Below, in pieces: positions 35,797 through 44,866 of a stretch of 45,698 nt of DNA. Position numbers and translations under genes: made by a program. The DNA lies in the NCBI GenBank assembly GCA_019753235.1, contig JAIELF010000077.1:1-45698 (forward strand), given 5' to 3'. This DNA comes from a bacterium. Its GTDB lineage: Bacteria; Planctomycetota; Planctomycetia; Kolteriales; Kolteriaceae. The notes beneath the pieces were generated by a model. The model worked only from the letters and a program-made list of their open reading frames with translations. It had not been told where the DNA came from and did not search any database. Position 1 is the first letter of the stretch. The number at the start of each line of letters is the position of its first letter.

Positions 35797-36818
35797 CAAC
35801 ACGCCAACGACTCTTCAAAGACGATATCGGCGGCGTCAAAATCGAATCACCCTTTACGCTGGCGGCCCTTTCCGGGTACTCGGATGTCGGCATGCGAGTG
35901 GTCTGTCGCTCGTTGGGAGCATCGCTGACTCGGCATGAAGTAGTGCTCGACAAATTCATCAATGAGCAGGGCAGCGGTCCGAAGAGCGGCCTTTGGATGG
36001 ATCCGTCGGATCGGCCGGTAGCGTGTCAATTGATGGGTCGCGACCCGGTCGAGATGGGACAGGCTGCGGCCCGAATGGCCGGTTTTGGCTACGACATTGT
36101 CGACATTAACTTTGGTTGTCCCGTCAAAAAAGTTCTGGGCCGATGTCGAGGTGGCTTCCTGCTCAGTGATCCTCAAACCGCCGTTGCAATGGTAAAGGAA
36201 GTCACGCAAGCGGTTCGCGTCCCCGTCACCGTCAAGATGCGGCGAGGGTTGGATGACACACCCTTGTCACGCGATCGCTTTTGGGAGATTCTCTCTGCCG
36301 CCGTCGATCTAGGAATCGCCGGCGTCGTGATTCATGGAAGAACCGTCCAGCAGCGTTATGAAGGGCCCGCCATTTGGGACGCCATCGGCGAAGTGAAAAG
36401 GCGATTTGCTCATTTGAATGTGATGGGAAGCGGGGATCTTTACTCGGCCGAGGATTGTCTGCGCATGATCGAATCGACGGGCTGCGACGGCGTCACCATC
36501 GCGCGCGGAGCGATCGAGAATCCCTGGGTATTTCGCGATTGTCTGGCTCTGTGGCATGGTCAACCTAAGCCGGCTCCGCCGACGCTGGCTGAACAGGCCG
36601 ACCTCTTCAGCATGCAGTATCAACTCGCCATCGCCCAGTACGGCTTAGAGCGAGCAACTCGTCAAATGCGGAAGTTCGGCATCAAGCGTGCTGGTCTTCA
36701 TCCGGATCCCGCGCGGGTTCATGATGCCTTTATCTCGCTCTCCTCGCCCGACGATTGGAAGCGGATCCAGGACGAACTCTACGGCGAAGATGCTTCTTTC
36801 GCGTCAGGCCGAACCTGA
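35793..36818 (+). CDS. dus: tRNA-dihydrouridine synthase
   Basis: A 341-aa FMN enzyme that reduces uridines in tRNA loops. The TIM-barrel core shows VDINFGCPVKKV (103-114), with the catalytic-site cysteine Cys109, then MRRGLDD, VIHGRT and GSGDLYS/GVTIARGA phosphate-binding motifs. It belongs to the bacterial Dus family; the subtype (A, B or C) cannot be fixed. The start codon overlaps the stop of the ceramidase-like gene (ATGA). Its last 40 bp overlap the end of the convergent DUF2079 gene. Confidence 0.95.
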   Translation: MTTRQRLFKDDIGGVKIESPFTLAALSGYSDVGMRVVCRSLGASLTRHEVVLDKFINEQGSGPKSGLWMDPSDRPVACQLMGRDPVEMGQAAARMAGFGYDIVDINFGCPVKKVLGRCRGGFLLSDPQTAVAMVKEVTQAVRVPVTVKMRRGLDDTPLSRDRFWEILSAAVDLGIAGVVIHGRTVQQRYEGPAIWDAIGEVKRRFAHLNVMGSGDLYSAEDCLRMIESTGCDGVTIARGAIENPWVFRDCLALWHGQPKPAPPTLAEQADLFSMQYQLAIAQYGLERATRQMRKFGIKRAGLHPDPARVHDAFISLSSPDDWKRIQDELYGEDASFASGRT

Positions 36819-38383
36819 CGCGCTACCCACCAATAGGGATCGTTGAGCACCACGCGGAAGGTTTGTCCGCGAATCGTCAAAGTCTCTGGCCCCCCGCCGT
36901 CCCGTCTTGCCAACGCGACAAGAAGCTCTCGATCGGGATTGTTTGGCTCGCGTCCCCACCAACCTTCGGTTCGGTCGATGACGATCACATCCCACAGGGC
37001 CGCGGTCACGTTGCCGCGATATTCAGGGTAGGTGTAGGCGGCGGCAAAATGCGTGAATCTGGTCCGCGCGTAGTCGGTAGCGGCAACTCGATCGGTCGGC
37101 TTCACGACCTTCATGACCTCGGCAAAGTGCCGAGATCGATCGTCGGGAAGGTAGACATCGCGGAAGTAAGATCCCAACGGCTCAAAGAGCGTTTGCCCGG
37201 CCCAGACCTTTCTCGGCGAACCATAGGCAGGATCATAAAAGCGAGTTGCCAAGGGCGACCGGCCATAGACGAATCCACTGATCAAGCAGGCGGCCGCGAT
37301 CGACCACGCCAACCCGCTCGCAGGGAGCCACCGCGAAAGGTGCCTGATACCTGCCAATGTTGCCCAAAAGAGAATCGGGATCAGCGGTGCTTGAAAGTGA
37401 AACCACGGAGTCGCCAAGCCTGGCCGAGAAGAGAGCATCAAGTACGCAAACGTGGGCAACGTGATGGCCAACCGAGTCGGTGAAGCCAGCGGTATAAAGA
37501 GAAGCGGACCTACCATCAGAACGATGAACCATCCGTTGGCGGGCGTCAAAAGCCGCTCGGCGAACAACATCGGTTCGGTCATGAGTTTTGATGCCATCTC
37601 GATCGGCCCTGTCCCGAGCCCATCGAAGTACCTCGCGAAGTGCGGAATATCACCACGAAAATAGGGGATGATCCACTGCACCGCCGCAAAAACCAATCCG
37701 ACGGAGACGATGGACCAAACACTGCCCCAGAGTAAACCCTCTCGATCGATCGGCCGACGCCAAAGCGACATCGCGGCCAGCCACGCCCCCAGGCATGCGG
37801 TGGTGATGCCATAATCTTCCTTCGAGCAGAGCGTGGCGATTAAGAACAGCGATGCGATCCGCCATCGACGGTTCTCCATGGCCCAGATCATTCCAAAGAG
37901 AAGCGGGACGCCGAACGCTTCGGGTCGAAATGTTTTCCAACTTGCTTCGAGATTGAGATGCTGCAACGGAAAGTAAAGGAGGTAGGCAATCCCGACCCCC
38001 AGGCCGGCTTCTGGGATCTTCATTGTCCGCGCGAGCAAAAATATCGCGATCGCTCCCCCCGCCAGACAAACCGTCTCGACCACTTGCAGCGTTTCTAGCG
38101 TGGGCCAAAGGACGTAAATCGGAATCAGGGCGAGATGGATAATCTGCGGATGTTCGCCAAGAAAGAGTCGGCCATCATCGATCTGGCTTCGAAAACCTTT
38201 GCCGTGCAAAAAATTCCAAAGATGCTCTTCGTACATGCCGCTGTCGCCGTGCGGCACGCGAAGGGCCTGATACTGAAGAATGCCAAGCGTCCCCATCACG
38301 ATCGCGTAGATTGTCGCGGCCAGGACCACGATCCGAAAGTCACGCGATAGCCGAGAAGGGTTAAGTGACATGCAAATCCGCAA
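36779..38383 (-). CDS. DUF2079-family polytopic membrane protein
   Basis: A 534-aa protein with many hydrophobic helices and an N-terminal GDSGMYEEHLWNFLHGKGF segment, characteristic of DUF2079 proteins. These resemble the GT-C fold of dolichyl-phosphate-linked mannosyltransferases. A role in moving sugars onto lipid or protein acceptors at the outer face of the cytoplasmic membrane is inferred from the fold only. The TTG at 38383 has AGGAAAGG just upstream; an ATG at 38371 is the alternative with poor spacing. The 3' end overlaps dus by 40 bp on the opposite strand. Confidence 0.85.
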   Translation of the reverse strand: MRICMSLNPSRLSRDFRIVVLAATIYAIVMGTLGILQYQALRVPHGDSGMYEEHLWNFLHGKGFRSQIDDGRLFLGEHPQIIHLALIPIYVLWPTLETLQVVETVCLAGGAIAIFLLARTMKIPEAGLGVGIAYLLYFPLQHLNLEASWKTFRPEAFGVPLLFGMIWAMENRRWRIASLFLIATLCSKEDYGITTACLGAWLAAMSLWRRPIDREGLLWGSVWSIVSVGLVFAAVQWIIPYFRGDIPHFARYFDGLGTGPIEMASKLMTEPMLFAERLLTPANGWFIVLMVGPLLFIPLASPTRLAITLPTFAYLMLSSRPGLATPWFHFQAPLIPILFWATLAGIRHLSRWLPASGLAWSIAAACLISGFVYGRSPLATRFYDPAYGSPRKVWAGQTLFEPLGSYFRDVYLPDDRSRHFAEVMKVVKPTDRVAATDYARTRFTHFAAAYTYPEYRGNVTAALWDVIVIDRTEGWWGREPNNPDRELLVALARRDGGGPETLTIRGQTFRVVLNDPYWWVARQVRPDAKEASSP

Positions 38384-38554
38384 CGACCTTTCCTGGTGAA
38401 AGACTTCGCTCTCCCCTACATCCTACGGATGTTCCTGCCCAGAAGGCTGATTGATGAATGCCGACCTTGCCGCGGGACTGATTCGCAACCCTCTTGACAG
38501 AGACCCCGCCTGTGGTCATAGCCCAAAGGACTCTATCAGCGAGAGGATAGACCG

Positions 38555-39343
38555 TTGACCAGCACGCATCCCGTCCCCGCCTCAACACCGTTGCCGCTTC
38601 CCGAGACCGGCGGAGAATGGTCCAACTTTACCCCGAAAGGGGAAAGTCGACGACGCCGGGAAGGCCGGTGGCCGCTTCTCTTGTTATTTGGGACGCCGAT
38701 TTTTCTTTTGACCGTCACGGCAACTTTGGTGGGAATTGATCCCCCGTTTTACCACTCGCGGTGTGCGGAACATCACCCGGAAGAATGTCGCCAGCTGTCG
38801 AATCAGTTTCTGCAAACGGCGAGCCGACTGATCAACGATCTGCAGAACGCACCGGCGTGGTCGACGGAGTTTCGCGAGGATCAGATCAACGGCTGGCTGG
38901 CCGACGACTTTGAACAGAATCATGCGTTGAAAGTTCTGCCGACGGGGGTGACTTCGCCGAGGGTTCAGATTTCGGGGGACCATTTTCGCTTGGCTTTTCG
39001 ATGCCAGCGAGGGCCGATCCGTACCGTCATTCAAATTGGCGCTCGGGCTTGGGTGCCGAAACGAAATCTGTTGGCGATTGAATTAGAGACCGCGCAGGCG
39101 GGTCTTTTGCCGTTGCCAACAACTTACACGCGCACGGTCATCGAGCAATTCATCCTCGATCGTGGCCTCGACATCACTTGGAAGCGAAGTGGATCGTCGT
39201 TGGTAGCGCTGGTTGATTTCGCTCGGGCGGAAAGACAAATCATCCTTCGCAAAGTCGAAGTGAAGGATGGCCATCTGGCCGTGGAGGGTCTGAGCGGCCG
39301 ACTCGCCATCCCCAATACTGACTACGCACCGACGGCGAACTAA
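38555..39343 (+). CDS. Unrecognised protein with a single membrane anchor
   Basis: A 262-aa protein of unknown function. A Pro- and charge-rich cytoplasmic start is followed by one transmembrane helix (about 41-62) and an extracytoplasmic domain of mixed alpha/beta character with three cysteines. No motif is recognised. The TTG start at 38555 is supported by GAGAGGA eight bases before it. It is divergent from the DUF2079 gene (171 bp) and convergent with ybjQ. Confidence 0.75.
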   Translation: MTSTHPVPASTPLPLPETGGEWSNFTPKGESRRRREGRWPLLLLFGTPIFLLTVTATLVGIDPPFYHSRCAEHHPEECRQLSNQFLQTASRLINDLQNAPAWSTEFREDQINGWLADDFEQNHALKVLPTGVTSPRVQISGDHFRLAFRCQRGPIRTVIQIGARAWVPKRNLLAIELETAQAGLLPLPTTYTRTVIEQFILDRGLDITWKRSGSSLVALVDFARAERQIILRKVEVKDGHLAVEGLSGRLAIPNTDYAPTAN

Positions 39344-39418
39344 ACGAAATACACGCGCCGATTTAATGCCCAAAAAATCCTGAAGACATACCTTCCATCG
39401 CGATTTATTCAACGACGC

Positions 39419-39748
39419 TTAGGTATGTTCACTCGCTGTCAAGCGGACGGCCGTCCCGTAGGCGAGGACTTCGGTAATCGACGGGGCGAACTCAGTCGCG
39501 TCGTATCGCATGCCGATAATCGCGTCGGCTTGCAACGACATCGCATGCTGAATCATGATTTCGTAGGCATCGCTTCGCGCCTTTTCGCTGACCTGCACAT
39601 ACTCGATGATGTTGCCCCCAAAAATTTGGCGAAGGCCCCCCATCAAACCCTGCGCGATGCCCGGCGATCGGACCACAATTCCCCGAACCACACCGAGCAC
39701 ACTTTCGACTTCATACCCAGGAACCTCGAAACCGGTAGTGACAATCAT
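39419..39748 (-). CDS. YbjQ-family (DUF74) protein
   Basis: A 109-aa small cytoplasmic protein. The YbjQ/heavy-metal-binding-domain pattern is clear: TTGFEVPGYEVESVLGVVRG, a central EARSDAYE-like helix (here EKARSDAYEIM), ADAIIGMRYDATE and a final AYGTAVRL strand. Members form pentamers; a clear biochemical role is not established. It follows a LigD-phosphoesterase-like gene by 24 bp on the same strand, probably in one transcript. Confidence 0.92.
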   Translation of the reverse strand: MIVTTGFEVPGYEVESVLGVVRGIVVRSPGIAQGLMGGLRQIFGGNIIEYVQVSEKARSDAYEIMIQHAMSLQADAIIGMRYDATEFAPSITEVLAYGTAVRLTASEHT

Positions 39749-39772
39749 GGGTTCTCTTTCTTCGTGGGGCGT

Positions 39773-40183
39773 TTATCGATCAACGAGGGAGGAATAAGAT
39801 GGATCGGGCAGAGTCTTGCTCCAGCGAATCGTCTGCCTGCATTGCCACAGGGCCGATTCATCGACACTGTCTCCCTCAAGTTCAAGGATGCCGGCATCTT
39901 TCGTTCCACGCCATCGCAATCGGAGAAGCCCCGGTCGATTCACAATCGTATCGAAAGTGCCGGCATCGATCCGACGAACCCAACCCCGGTCCGGATAAAC
40001 CGGCCCCTGATAGGTCAAATACGCGTGCCGATGCGGGGCGATCTCCTCGGCCGGCTGGGCCGTCCCGTTCGGGGCTTTAGCCATTCGCCAGGTACGCAGG
40101 TGTTCGGAACCCGGCTGCTCGACCATGAAATCGATATGCGTGCCAAAAACCCGATCGTGATGTTCGAGAATAACAAATCTCAT
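39773..40183 (-). CDS. Stand-alone LigD N-terminal (3'-phosphoesterase-like) protein
   Basis: A 136-aa protein resembling the phosphoesterase domain of bacterial LigD, which trims 3' ends in non-homologous end joining. Visible features are the N-terminal EHHDR segment, HIDFMVE and LRTWRMAK, then HRHAYLTYQGPV and WVRRIDAGT, matching the order of PE-domain strands. No ligase or polymerase domain is present. The ATG at 40183 is preceded by GAGGAATCTGAC; an upstream TTG at 40243 is unlikely. Some catalytic residues of canonical PE domains may differ, so enzyme activity is uncertain. Confidence 0.7.
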   Translation of the reverse strand: MRFVILEHHDRVFGTHIDFMVEQPGSEHLRTWRMAKAPNGTAQPAEEIAPHRHAYLTYQGPVYPDRGWVRRIDAGTFDTIVNRPGLLRLRWRGTKDAGILELEGDSVDESALWQCRQTIRWSKTLPDPSYSSLVDR

Positions 40184-40368
40184 GTCAGATTCCTCGGCGA
40201 TGGTATTGACACGTTCAAAGAAGAGTTTATGAGCTTCGACCAAACCTGAATTTACGCGCTACAGAGCCAAGCTGCCAGGAAGAAGGATCGAAGATCCGGG
40301 GGGATCTTCGTGCGACTTTCTCAAGCAACTGGCAAAGCGCTTCGGATCTAACGGGAAGGGGATAGAAC

Positions 40369-41001
40369 ATGCTGCGCTCACCGACCATGCTGCGCTCCTT
40401 GGCGACGACGATCTTACTGGGAATGACCACGTCGTCGTTCGCGGGACTGACGCAGACCATTACCGATTCGCAGCCGATCATTGATTGGCCCTTGTGCCGA
40501 TGTGGGACACCGTTGCCCGGCGTCCTCGATTTCGCTCTTTTTGATTATGGCAACCAAGCCAAGCTCTGCACCATCGACAAGATGGAGTTCACCTTCACCA
40601 TGGAAGATGGTGACACGGGCGCGGGCAATTTCGATTTCAATAATCTGACCTTGGCTCTGGACGATGTCGACACCGGCATCAAGTTGAACGGCTTTAACTC
40701 GGGACAAGAGAACACCGTCACTTTCTCGCTCGATCGCAATAGCCCCAACTGGATCAGCGACAGCGTGATGAATCAGATTCTCAGCAATCTCAATAGCGAC
40801 GGCCAGCTCTTAGCGAGCATCGTCGACGCGACCCCCAACGATAACGATGCCAATCTTTACAGCATCTTCGACACCACGCTTAAGTTGACCGGTACCTGCC
40901 CAGACGCAGTCCCCGAGCCGGAAGCGATTCTGGTTTGGGCAGCGGCGGGAACGGTGCTGGTGGTCGCGCGGATGCGCCGGAAGAAGTTGGCCTCAAACTA
41001 A
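40369..41001 (+). CDS. PEP-CTERM sorting-domain protein
   Basis: A 210-aa exported protein. The signal peptide is about residues 1-25 (LATTILLGMTTSSFA). A beta-rich, Asp/Asn-rich body with four cysteines follows. The C-terminus has VPEPEA (181-186), a transmembrane helix (187-200) and RMRRKK (201-206), the PEP-CTERM tripartite signal. This is recognised by exosortase, which would cleave and anchor it at the surface. No exosortase gene is in the window. The ATG at 40369 follows GGAAGGGG. The function of the body is unknown. Confidence 0.85.
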   Translation: MLRSPTMLRSLATTILLGMTTSSFAGLTQTITDSQPIIDWPLCRCGTPLPGVLDFALFDYGNQAKLCTIDKMEFTFTMEDGDTGAGNFDFNNLTLALDDVDTGIKLNGFNSGQENTVTFSLDRNSPNWISDSVMNQILSNLNSDGQLLASIVDATPNDNDANLYSIFDTTLKLTGTCPDAVPEPEAILVWAAAGTVLVVARMRRKKLASN

Positions 41002-41037
41002 CCGGTCCGGCATCGGTCCGATCCATTCCGTATGATA

Positions 41038-41059
41038 CCCCCTTCCGAGACAAAGGGGG
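41038..41059 (+). promoter_or_regulatory. Hairpin that includes the lutC-like gene's ribosome binding site
   Basis: CCCCCTT (41038-41044) pairs perfectly with AAGGGGG (41053-41059). The G-run is the only Shine-Dalgarno candidate for the ATG at 41069. The structure could lower translation or terminate the PEP-CTERM transcript. The pairing is direct; the role is inferred. Confidence 0.4.
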
Positions 41060-41068
41060 CTATCCGGT

Positions 41069-41746
41069 ATGAGCGATGCTTCTCGTGAGGCAATCCTGAA
41101 TTGCGTCCGCCGGGCTTTGTCGGCACCGTCCGAAAAGCCTGCTTGGTTGGGGCATCCGGAAACGCCCGGCCCTTTTTTCTCTCTGCCCGAGCCAACCATC
41201 TCGGCATGTCGAGATCGATTTCGCGAGGAACTTACCTCTCTTTTTGGTGAGTTCCACGAAGCCAAGTCGATGGCCGACGCACGTACTTGGCTTGCAACGT
41301 TCTCCCAGAGTTTGCCCCCTTCCTCGAAGATACTCTCTGCCGGCGGCGCGTCGCTTGATCCTTTGTTGACCGGCCTGGAAAACATTGTTCCGATTAATCC
41401 CGCAGGATCATCGGTCGACTGGGCCAAGGCCGCCGCGGGGATCACGCTCTGTGAATCGCTGGTTGCCGAGAGTGGTACCATTGCCGTCAGTGCCGCACAA
41501 ACGGGCCGGGCCGGCAGCATTCTGCCGCCCATCCACCTCGTCGTGGCCACGGCCGATCAACTGGTCCCCGATCTTGATACTTCCCTCGCGCGACTTCGAG
41601 AACGGTATCCCGATGCACTTCCGTCGACGATGTCCTGGATCACGGGACCAAGCCGAACCGGCGATATCGAGAAGATCCTGGTTCTCGGGGCGCATGGACC
41701 GAAGAGACTCTTAGTGCTTCTGCTGCCGGCCGGTTCCTTGGATTGA
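41069..41746 (+). CDS. LutC/YkgG-family LUD-domain protein
   Basis: A 225-aa LUD-domain protein. The conserved core is visible: ITLCESLVAESGTIAV, LPPIHLVVATADQLVPDL and ITGPSRTGDIEKILVLGAHGP. LutC works with LutA and LutB in L-lactate oxidation; those partners are not in the window, so the role here is uncertain. It starts 67 bp after the PEP-CTERM gene and ends 20 bp before the convergent TPR gene. Confidence 0.9.
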   Translation: MSDASREAILNCVRRALSAPSEKPAWLGHPETPGPFFSLPEPTISACRDRFREELTSLFGEFHEAKSMADARTWLATFSQSLPPSSKILSAGGASLDPLLTGLENIVPINPAGSSVDWAKAAAGITLCESLVAESGTIAVSAAQTGRAGSILPPIHLVVATADQLVPDLDTSLARLRERYPDALPSTMSWITGPSRTGDIEKILVLGAHGPKRLLVLLLPAGSLD

Positions 41747-41766
41747 CCGCACGGGTGGACCACGAT

Positions 41767-44355
41767 TCATTTGCCGGGAAGTCGAGGACCGGGCTGCTGA
41801 AATAGGGCGTCGTGTTCTTGACGGAATCCCTCGCGCAGATGCTCTCCACCCAATTCGGGATGCAGGATTTCGAGCGTCTCCAGCAGACGTCTTGCTTGTT
41901 CAATCTGCCCGGCACGGCGAAGAGAAATAATGAGATAAAGCTTCGCCCGGTACCATCCGACGGTTCCTTCCGGCAAGCCTTGTGCGAGTTGTCGAAAGAT
42001 GTTCGTGGCAGAGTCGTATCGCTGCGATCGCAAATAACAAAGGCCGACCAGCTCGGAAATACGGGCGTCTTGCGGATGCGTTTTGCGAAGTTCCTCGAGT
42101 TCATGAATCGCCTCGGCCAGTTGCGTGTCGTTCCCTAAGTGCAACTCGACCCGGGCAAGTGCCAGTGTCCAGTCAACCGTCTCTTTCGACGTCAGCGAAT
42201 CTTTATCACGGCGAGCAAAACTCACCAGGTGCGCTTGCACCCGTCCGACAAACTTCCGTTCAAGTTCGGAAATGGCCTCGGCCTCTTCGTGCAAACGTTC
42301 CAGCGTCAGACGGATCTCTTGCAAGTTGGAACGCGCATGCAGGTCTGCCCAGCGCTCGGCATCGGCGAATTGTCGCTGTCGAACCAACGCCAAAATGAGG
42401 TAGCGACGCGCTTGCTGAATCCATTCATGAGGTGTTTGTGGATCGGCCAAAAGAGCTTCTAACTGCTTTTGAGCGGCGGCAGGCTGATCGACGCGTCTGT
42501 CGAGCAAAAACAGCGACAACCGAACAATGAGCTCGGCTCGCGACTCGGCATCAAGGCGAGTCATGTCTGGCGACAAGGGAGAAACCAAACCTTCGTGAAA
42601 AGCGATCACCTGACCCAGCGATCCATCCGCCGGCGATTCCGGATCGAGCGGCGTCTTCCAGAGTTCATACGTTCGACTGGCGGCGACACGAGACGGGATG
42701 TACAGACGGTGATCGCGGGGGACCGCAAGGAATTGCGCGACGGCTTGTTCATATTGCCTTTCCGCTTTGCGTAATGTCCCCATCAGGTAATGAACATCGC
42801 CTGCCGAGTCATCTTCCCCGTAGCGAGACAGATGTTCTTCCGCGATTTTCCAAAGGGTCGCGTAGAGGGAAGGGTCGCGGTTCTCGAGGTAGGCCCGACG
42901 AGCGTTGATGGCTGATCGGAGTTTCGCCTCGGGCGCCAGGGGTGAATCGGGACTGGCCGCGACCAGCGCCTCGAATGAATCGCGAGCCCGAACGAAGTCG
43001 CCCGCCTTTTCCCACGCCCGGGCGGATTCATCCAGCAAAGAGACGACGTTGTCAATCTCGCCTTTCGCGCCGGCTTTGTCTGCTGCTTGCTTGAAGACCT
43101 CGGCGGCTTGGCGATGATCGCCTGATCGCGTCAAGATCTCCGCCGCCTGGCGGTACTCAGTTGCCTCGGGGAGCATTAATTGGCCCGCATGCTTGCTGAG
43201 AAGAGACTCTGCCCGCCGAACCCAGATGCGGTCGGCAGTGCCGTCGAGTAGTCGAAGTTGCCGAAGGGCCGACGCTTGCAACTTCGATGCGGACTTGGGA
43301 TCACTAGGCATCTCGCTGGCCTGTTGCAGAACAACCTTCAAATAGAGGTATTCCCATCGAGGATCGACGGAGCCTTTCTCGACAGCGCTTGCCCTCGCGG
43401 ATCGCTCGGCATGGACGATTTTGAGGGCTTCCAGCGTTTGGTGGTCCGCCAGAAGAACCTCGACTTTTTCGCACAAGATCTTCGATCGCTCGGGCTCGGC
43501 GAGGGAGGAAATGGGAATCGAATCAAGAAGCAGGATGGCCTGGTCGGGCTGACCGAGTTCCCGCAGCGCCTCGGCAGACCCTCGGATCGCCAACAAGTGT
43601 GCCGTCGGTTCTTCACTGGTGACGGCACGGAAGTCGGCGACTGCCTTTTCCAAAAGTTGTTTCTGCTCGGCTTGATCACTCTTGGGAAGGGCTTTGCTCA
43701 GGGCTAAAGCGACATTGCCGCGAGCCAGCGTGACCGATTCGGCGATACTCTTGAGCTGGGCAATCGTTTCTTTCTGCATCGACGCGGGAGCCTGTCGAGA
43801 AAGCTCTGCCAGACGATCCCCCATCCAAGTGACGAGTTGATTGGCCCGTTCAAGTGTTTGACGAAGACGACCGACAGCAGACGGATGCCCGTCAGTCTGC
43901 CCACGAAGTTCGTCCCAGTCGGCGAGCCAATGGCTCTCGGCCCAACCAAGCTCGACTCGTTCGAGCCAAAGCCTGGCTCGAAGAATCGGTTCGGTCGCTT
44001 GCTGGGTCGCGGCGTCGAGAACAGTGTCGGCGTTCTGCCAGAGAGACTGTCTCTGTTGGAGATCCTTCGATTCGGCCGCTCGCTGGGCAAGCGACCGGGC
44101 CAACTCCACCGCCAGCGCGGGCGCGATTGCCGGGGTTAAGCCTGACGGAGAAACGCCCGCGTGAGTCGATTCTTCTCGAACATACGACTCTAGAATCCCA
44201 TCCAAACGACGGGACCGAAGCGCTTCCACGAATCGCTGTGCCGCTTCTTCCTCACCCGCGTAGGGCGCCAGCAACCAAACAGCGCCCATCATCAACCCGC
44301 AGAGCATCAACGCCCATTCCCCTTGTGACGACCAATCGTTCGGCCAAACGGGCAC
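41767..44355 (-). CDS. TPR-rich anchored protein downstream of exbD genes
   Basis: An 862-aa, almost entirely helical protein with an N-terminal hydrophobic segment (about 16-34) and repeated TPR-like helix pairs (for example around AEVFKQAADKAGAKGEIDNV and LRKAERQYEQAVAQFL). TPR proteins act as scaffolds. It closes an exbD-exbD-TPR transcript (28 bp after the second exbD), a common planctomycete layout suggesting a periplasmic partner of a proton-driven complex. The GTG at 44355 has no Shine-Dalgarno sequence; an ATG at 44307 just before the hydrophobic segment is a plausible alternative. Confidence 0.82.
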   Translation of the reverse strand: MPVWPNDWSSQGEWALMLCGLMMGAVWLLAPYAGEEEAAQRFVEALRSRRLDGILESYVREESTHAGVSPSGLTPAIAPALAVELARSLAQRAAESKDLQQRQSLWQNADTVLDAATQQATEPILRARLWLERVELGWAESHWLADWDELRGQTDGHPSAVGRLRQTLERANQLVTWMGDRLAELSRQAPASMQKETIAQLKSIAESVTLARGNVALALSKALPKSDQAEQKQLLEKAVADFRAVTSEEPTAHLLAIRGSAEALRELGQPDQAILLLDSIPISSLAEPERSKILCEKVEVLLADHQTLEALKIVHAERSARASAVEKGSVDPRWEYLYLKVVLQQASEMPSDPKSASKLQASALRQLRLLDGTADRIWVRRAESLLSKHAGQLMLPEATEYRQAAEILTRSGDHRQAAEVFKQAADKAGAKGEIDNVVSLLDESARAWEKAGDFVRARDSFEALVAASPDSPLAPEAKLRSAINARRAYLENRDPSLYATLWKIAEEHLSRYGEDDSAGDVHYLMGTLRKAERQYEQAVAQFLAVPRDHRLYIPSRVAASRTYELWKTPLDPESPADGSLGQVIAFHEGLVSPLSPDMTRLDAESRAELIVRLSLFLLDRRVDQPAAAQKQLEALLADPQTPHEWIQQARRYLILALVRQRQFADAERWADLHARSNLQEIRLTLERLHEEAEAISELERKFVGRVQAHLVSFARRDKDSLTSKETVDWTLALARVELHLGNDTQLAEAIHELEELRKTHPQDARISELVGLCYLRSQRYDSATNIFRQLAQGLPEGTVGWYRAKLYLIISLRRAGQIEQARRLLETLEILHPELGGEHLREGFRQEHDALFQQPGPRLPGK

Positions 44356-44383
44356 CGACGAAGAAAGACCAATGGCAAGCGCC

Positions 44384-44866
44384 CTACTTAGAGTTTACCG
44401 GCTTCGCTCGGCGTTCGGCCGCAAAATGAATCGATGAGAAGCCACGAGTCAACGTTTCATCGTAAAGGTCGATCACCGGTCCGATCGGGACATCTTTGCC
44501 GATATCAAGAATCACCGGGGAGCCGGCCGTGATTTTTCCTAGCTGTCCCAGCCGGTCCAGCAATTCGGACATCCCCGAGAGAGCTTGATCATTGAGTCGA
44601 TAAGTGATTGCCCCTGATGTTCCCTCGACCAGGACCCGAATCGGGTCGGCATCCCGCTGAATCGGCCGGGGAACAGTCGCCACCGCTCCGGTCGGAGGCA
44701 GCTCCGTCGGCAAGACCGCCTCGGGCACGACAAAGCCGGCCGTGCAAAGAAAGAAGATCAGGAGTTGAAAAATGACGTCGATCATTGGTGTCATCTGCTC
44801 TTGGAAGCCAAGCCTGTTTCGGTGACTCATTCGCGGATGTCGCATCGATTCTGGCCCGCCCGTCAC
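44384..44866 (-). CDS. exbD: ExbD/TolR-family protein (second copy)
   Basis: A 160-aa subunit of a proton-driven ExbB-ExbD/TolQ-TolR complex. QEQMTPMIDVIFQLLIFFL (22-40) contains the single transmembrane helix and the essential Asp30. A periplasmic domain follows. The GTG start overlaps the stop of the upstream exbD (GTGA), so translation is coupled. The two ExbD copies are similar only around the helix. Confidence 0.93.
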   Translation of the reverse strand: MTGGPESMRHPRMSHRNRLGFQEQMTPMIDVIFQLLIFFLCTAGFVVPEAVLPTELPPTGAVATVPRPIQRDADPIRVLVEGTSGAITYRLNDQALSGMSELLDRLGQLGKITAGSPVILDIGKDVPIGPVIDLYDETLTRGFSSIHFAAERRAKPVNSK

